In this document: positions 62,498-64,000 of the stretch, piece after piece
Position numbering within the stretch: the stretch's first letter is position 1
Layout: each line of letters begins with the position of its first letter
Origin: Scylla paramamosain
Taxonomy: Eukaryota; Arthropoda; Malacostraca; Decapoda; Portunidae
Direction: 5' to 3'
DNA length: 64,000 nucleotides
NCBI RefSeq assembly: GCF_035594125.1
Contig: NC_087185.1
Span: 12,678,164 to 12,742,163 of the forward strand
The notes under the pieces: generated by a model
Databases searched by the model: none
What the model was told of the DNA's origin: nothing
What the model saw: only the letters and a program-made list of their open reading frames with translations
Translations under genes and position numbers: made by a program

Positions 62498-64000
62498 AGA
62501 GTTAGTCGCCGACTTACGACAACATTAGGTTCTGACAGAGCCGTCGTAAGATGATCTTGTCGTAACTCAAAGTATTATTTTTAATTTATTTATAGGTTTG
62601 AATCAAATACATAATTGGTTATTACATTTGATTTATTTGCAAAACAAAAATACAAAATACATTACAAGATTACGAATCATTTTACACTTTCGGACAAAAC
62701 TAATTTTAATATTTAATTAACAGAAATTATTGTCTGCTGGTGGTTGGCTGGGGATCATCAGGGTAATCGCTGGGGGTACTGGTAGACGGAGAAGATTTTT
62801 TTTTTCATAAACATGTTGAGTTTTGTCTGAATGGTTCGTTCTTTTTTTTTTCTCTCTCTCATCATAAACCATCTAGAACCATGCATTCAATTCTTGAAAA
62901 TCTTTCAACATTTGGATCCATTCCTTCAAAATGAGCAAAAAAAGTTTATTCAACTGCGATAAACCTTCTGCTAAGCCTTTAGTGGTGAACATTCTTTGTG
63001 GTTCCTCTTCCTCCTCCTTTTTTGCTGCTGCTTCCCTCCTTTCTTCTTCTGCTACTTTTTCTTCTTCCAACTCAATCAGATCTTCATTTGTTAGTTCTTC
63101 ATATTCTTTGTCTAGCAATTCCTCGACTTCTTCCATTCCACATTCTAACGACAGATCTTTAGCTAGTTTCACAATTTTGTCACGAATCATTTCTATTTCA
63201 TTCTCATTATCAAATCCATCATCAAAAGTACTCACATAGCGTTTAGTGCAATTCTTCCAAACACCATTCATGCATTTCTTTGTCACAGCTTCCCATGCTG
63301 CAGCAATGCTCTTGATGCATTTAAGAAGATCGTATTTTTTCCTAAAATCTCTTGATGATAATTTTGGATCAGCATCTGTAGCAGATATAGCTTGGGCAAA
63401 GGTGATTTTAAGGTAATTTGCCTTGAATGCAGCAATGGCTCCTTGGTCCATGGGCTGGATGAGAGGAGTAGTATTTGGTGGTAAAAATACCACTTTCACG
63501 TTGGGATGGAGATCGGCTAGATGAGGTGGATGTCCGGGTGCGTTATCCGAAACTAATAAAATCTTAAATGGAATGTTGTTTTCCAAACAATATTCACGAA
63601 CCTGAAGAATGAAACAGTTTAAGAACCAGTCTTCGAAAAGTGCTTGAGTCACCCAGGCTTTTTTTTGTTTGAACAGTAGTAGACTGGTAGCGTATGCCAA
63701 TTCACATTTTTAAAAGCTCGCAGGTTTTCGGCATGATAAATTAAAAAGGGCTTCAGCTTAAAACCAGCGATGTTTCCACCAAACAACAAGGTCACTCTAT
63801 CTTTGAAAGAATTAAATCCAGGCATGGATTTTTCTTCTTTATGAATGTACGAGCGTTCTGGCATAAGTTTCCAGAATAAGCCAGTCTCATCGACATTAAA
63901 AATGTGTTCGGGTTGATAGCCTTCTCCTACAATCACTTCATCCAAAGTTTCAATGAACTTTTTCATGCCTTCCTCATCTGCACTTGCTGCTTCCCCAGTG
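62498..64000 (-). mobile_element. Tigger-like (pogo group) DNA transposon, 3' part
   Basis: A transposase gene on the minus strand is followed by a terminal region at 62505-62575 with CGCCGACTTACGAC and GTCGTAAGATGATC, an inverted motif set typical of Tigger-type ends. The 5' half of the element lies beyond the window. Confidence 0.75.
62873..64000 (-). pseudogene. Tigger-like transposase (DDE_1), one frameshift, 5' end outside the window
   Basis: The frame is open at the window edge. HIFNVDETGLFWK carries the first catalytic Asp. A frameshift at the A/T run near 63660 joins the two long blocks (63966-63649 and 63700-62873). LLVSDNAPGHPP and LIQPMDQGAIAAF carry the second and third Asp with 32 residues between them. 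A Glu-rich coiled-coil-like stretch (about 63000-63130) and a conserved tail (TTKGLAEGLSQLNK) end the protein, as in TIGD1-like proteins. It would cut and paste the element in the nucleus. The single lesion could also be a sequencing error in a homopolymer. Confidence 0.88.

Overview
This is eukaryotic, repeat-dominated DNA. The mix of elements (several LINE families, a tRNA-derived SINE, Ty3/gypsy, hAT, PIF/Harbinger, Tigger and Transib/RAG1-like transposase remnants) and the very long (AT)n, (GA)n and (AAT)n tracts suggest an arthropod, most likely a decapod crustacean. The organism is inferred from the style of the repeats, not proven. I see no host gene that I can defend, no bacterial operon, no CRISPR array and no rRNA.

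Layout. 1-1094 is featureless. 1095-6065 is a complete but decayed LTR retrotransposon on the minus strand, with two LTRs, a primer-binding site, gag with a zinc knuckle, protease, integrase, then RT and RNase H; integrase precedes RT, the Gmr1-like order. 6066-8424 is unique DNA with microsatellites. 8425-10556 is a CR1/Jockey-group LINE (minus) with a (TTA)n tail. 10600-13427 holds fragments and a broken hAT transposase gene. 16497-22714 (plus) holds pieces of a two-ORF LINE family (LINE-B), including two 5' ends in the same orientation. 23150-27055 is the jewel: a LINE (LINE-C) with one open 1237-codon frame (endonuclease, RT, RNase H, zinc motif), a poly(A) tail and an 11-bp target duplication. 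It lies just downstream of a TATA/ATTGG promoter-like block. 31190-32390 is another CR1-like LINE piece, 33141-33391 is a complete SINE with target duplication, and 34994-36360 is a Transib/RAG1-like transposase remnant. 36580-41711 (plus) is LINE-D, split cleanly by a LINE-A insertion. 42300-43670 is a two-gene PIF/Harbinger remnant. 45860-48450 holds gypsy scraps. 49615-60985 is mostly LINE-A and microsatellites. 61697-62491 is a ~790-bp imperfect palindrome. 62498-64000 is the 3' part of a Tigger-like transposon that runs off the window.

LINE-A is the commonest family: nine copies at 10850, 13428, 28249, 33642, 38660, 49615, 53799, 57087 and 59771, eight of them on the minus strand. The best copy (49615-52680) has only one nonsense and two frameshift lesions that I can see.

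The genes do not form a pathway. They record successive waves of insertion: old hAT, LINE-D and gypsy relics, repeated LINE-A insertions into them, and a recent LINE-C insertion. Only LINE-C looks able to make its full protein; the Tigger gene at the right edge is the next best preserved.
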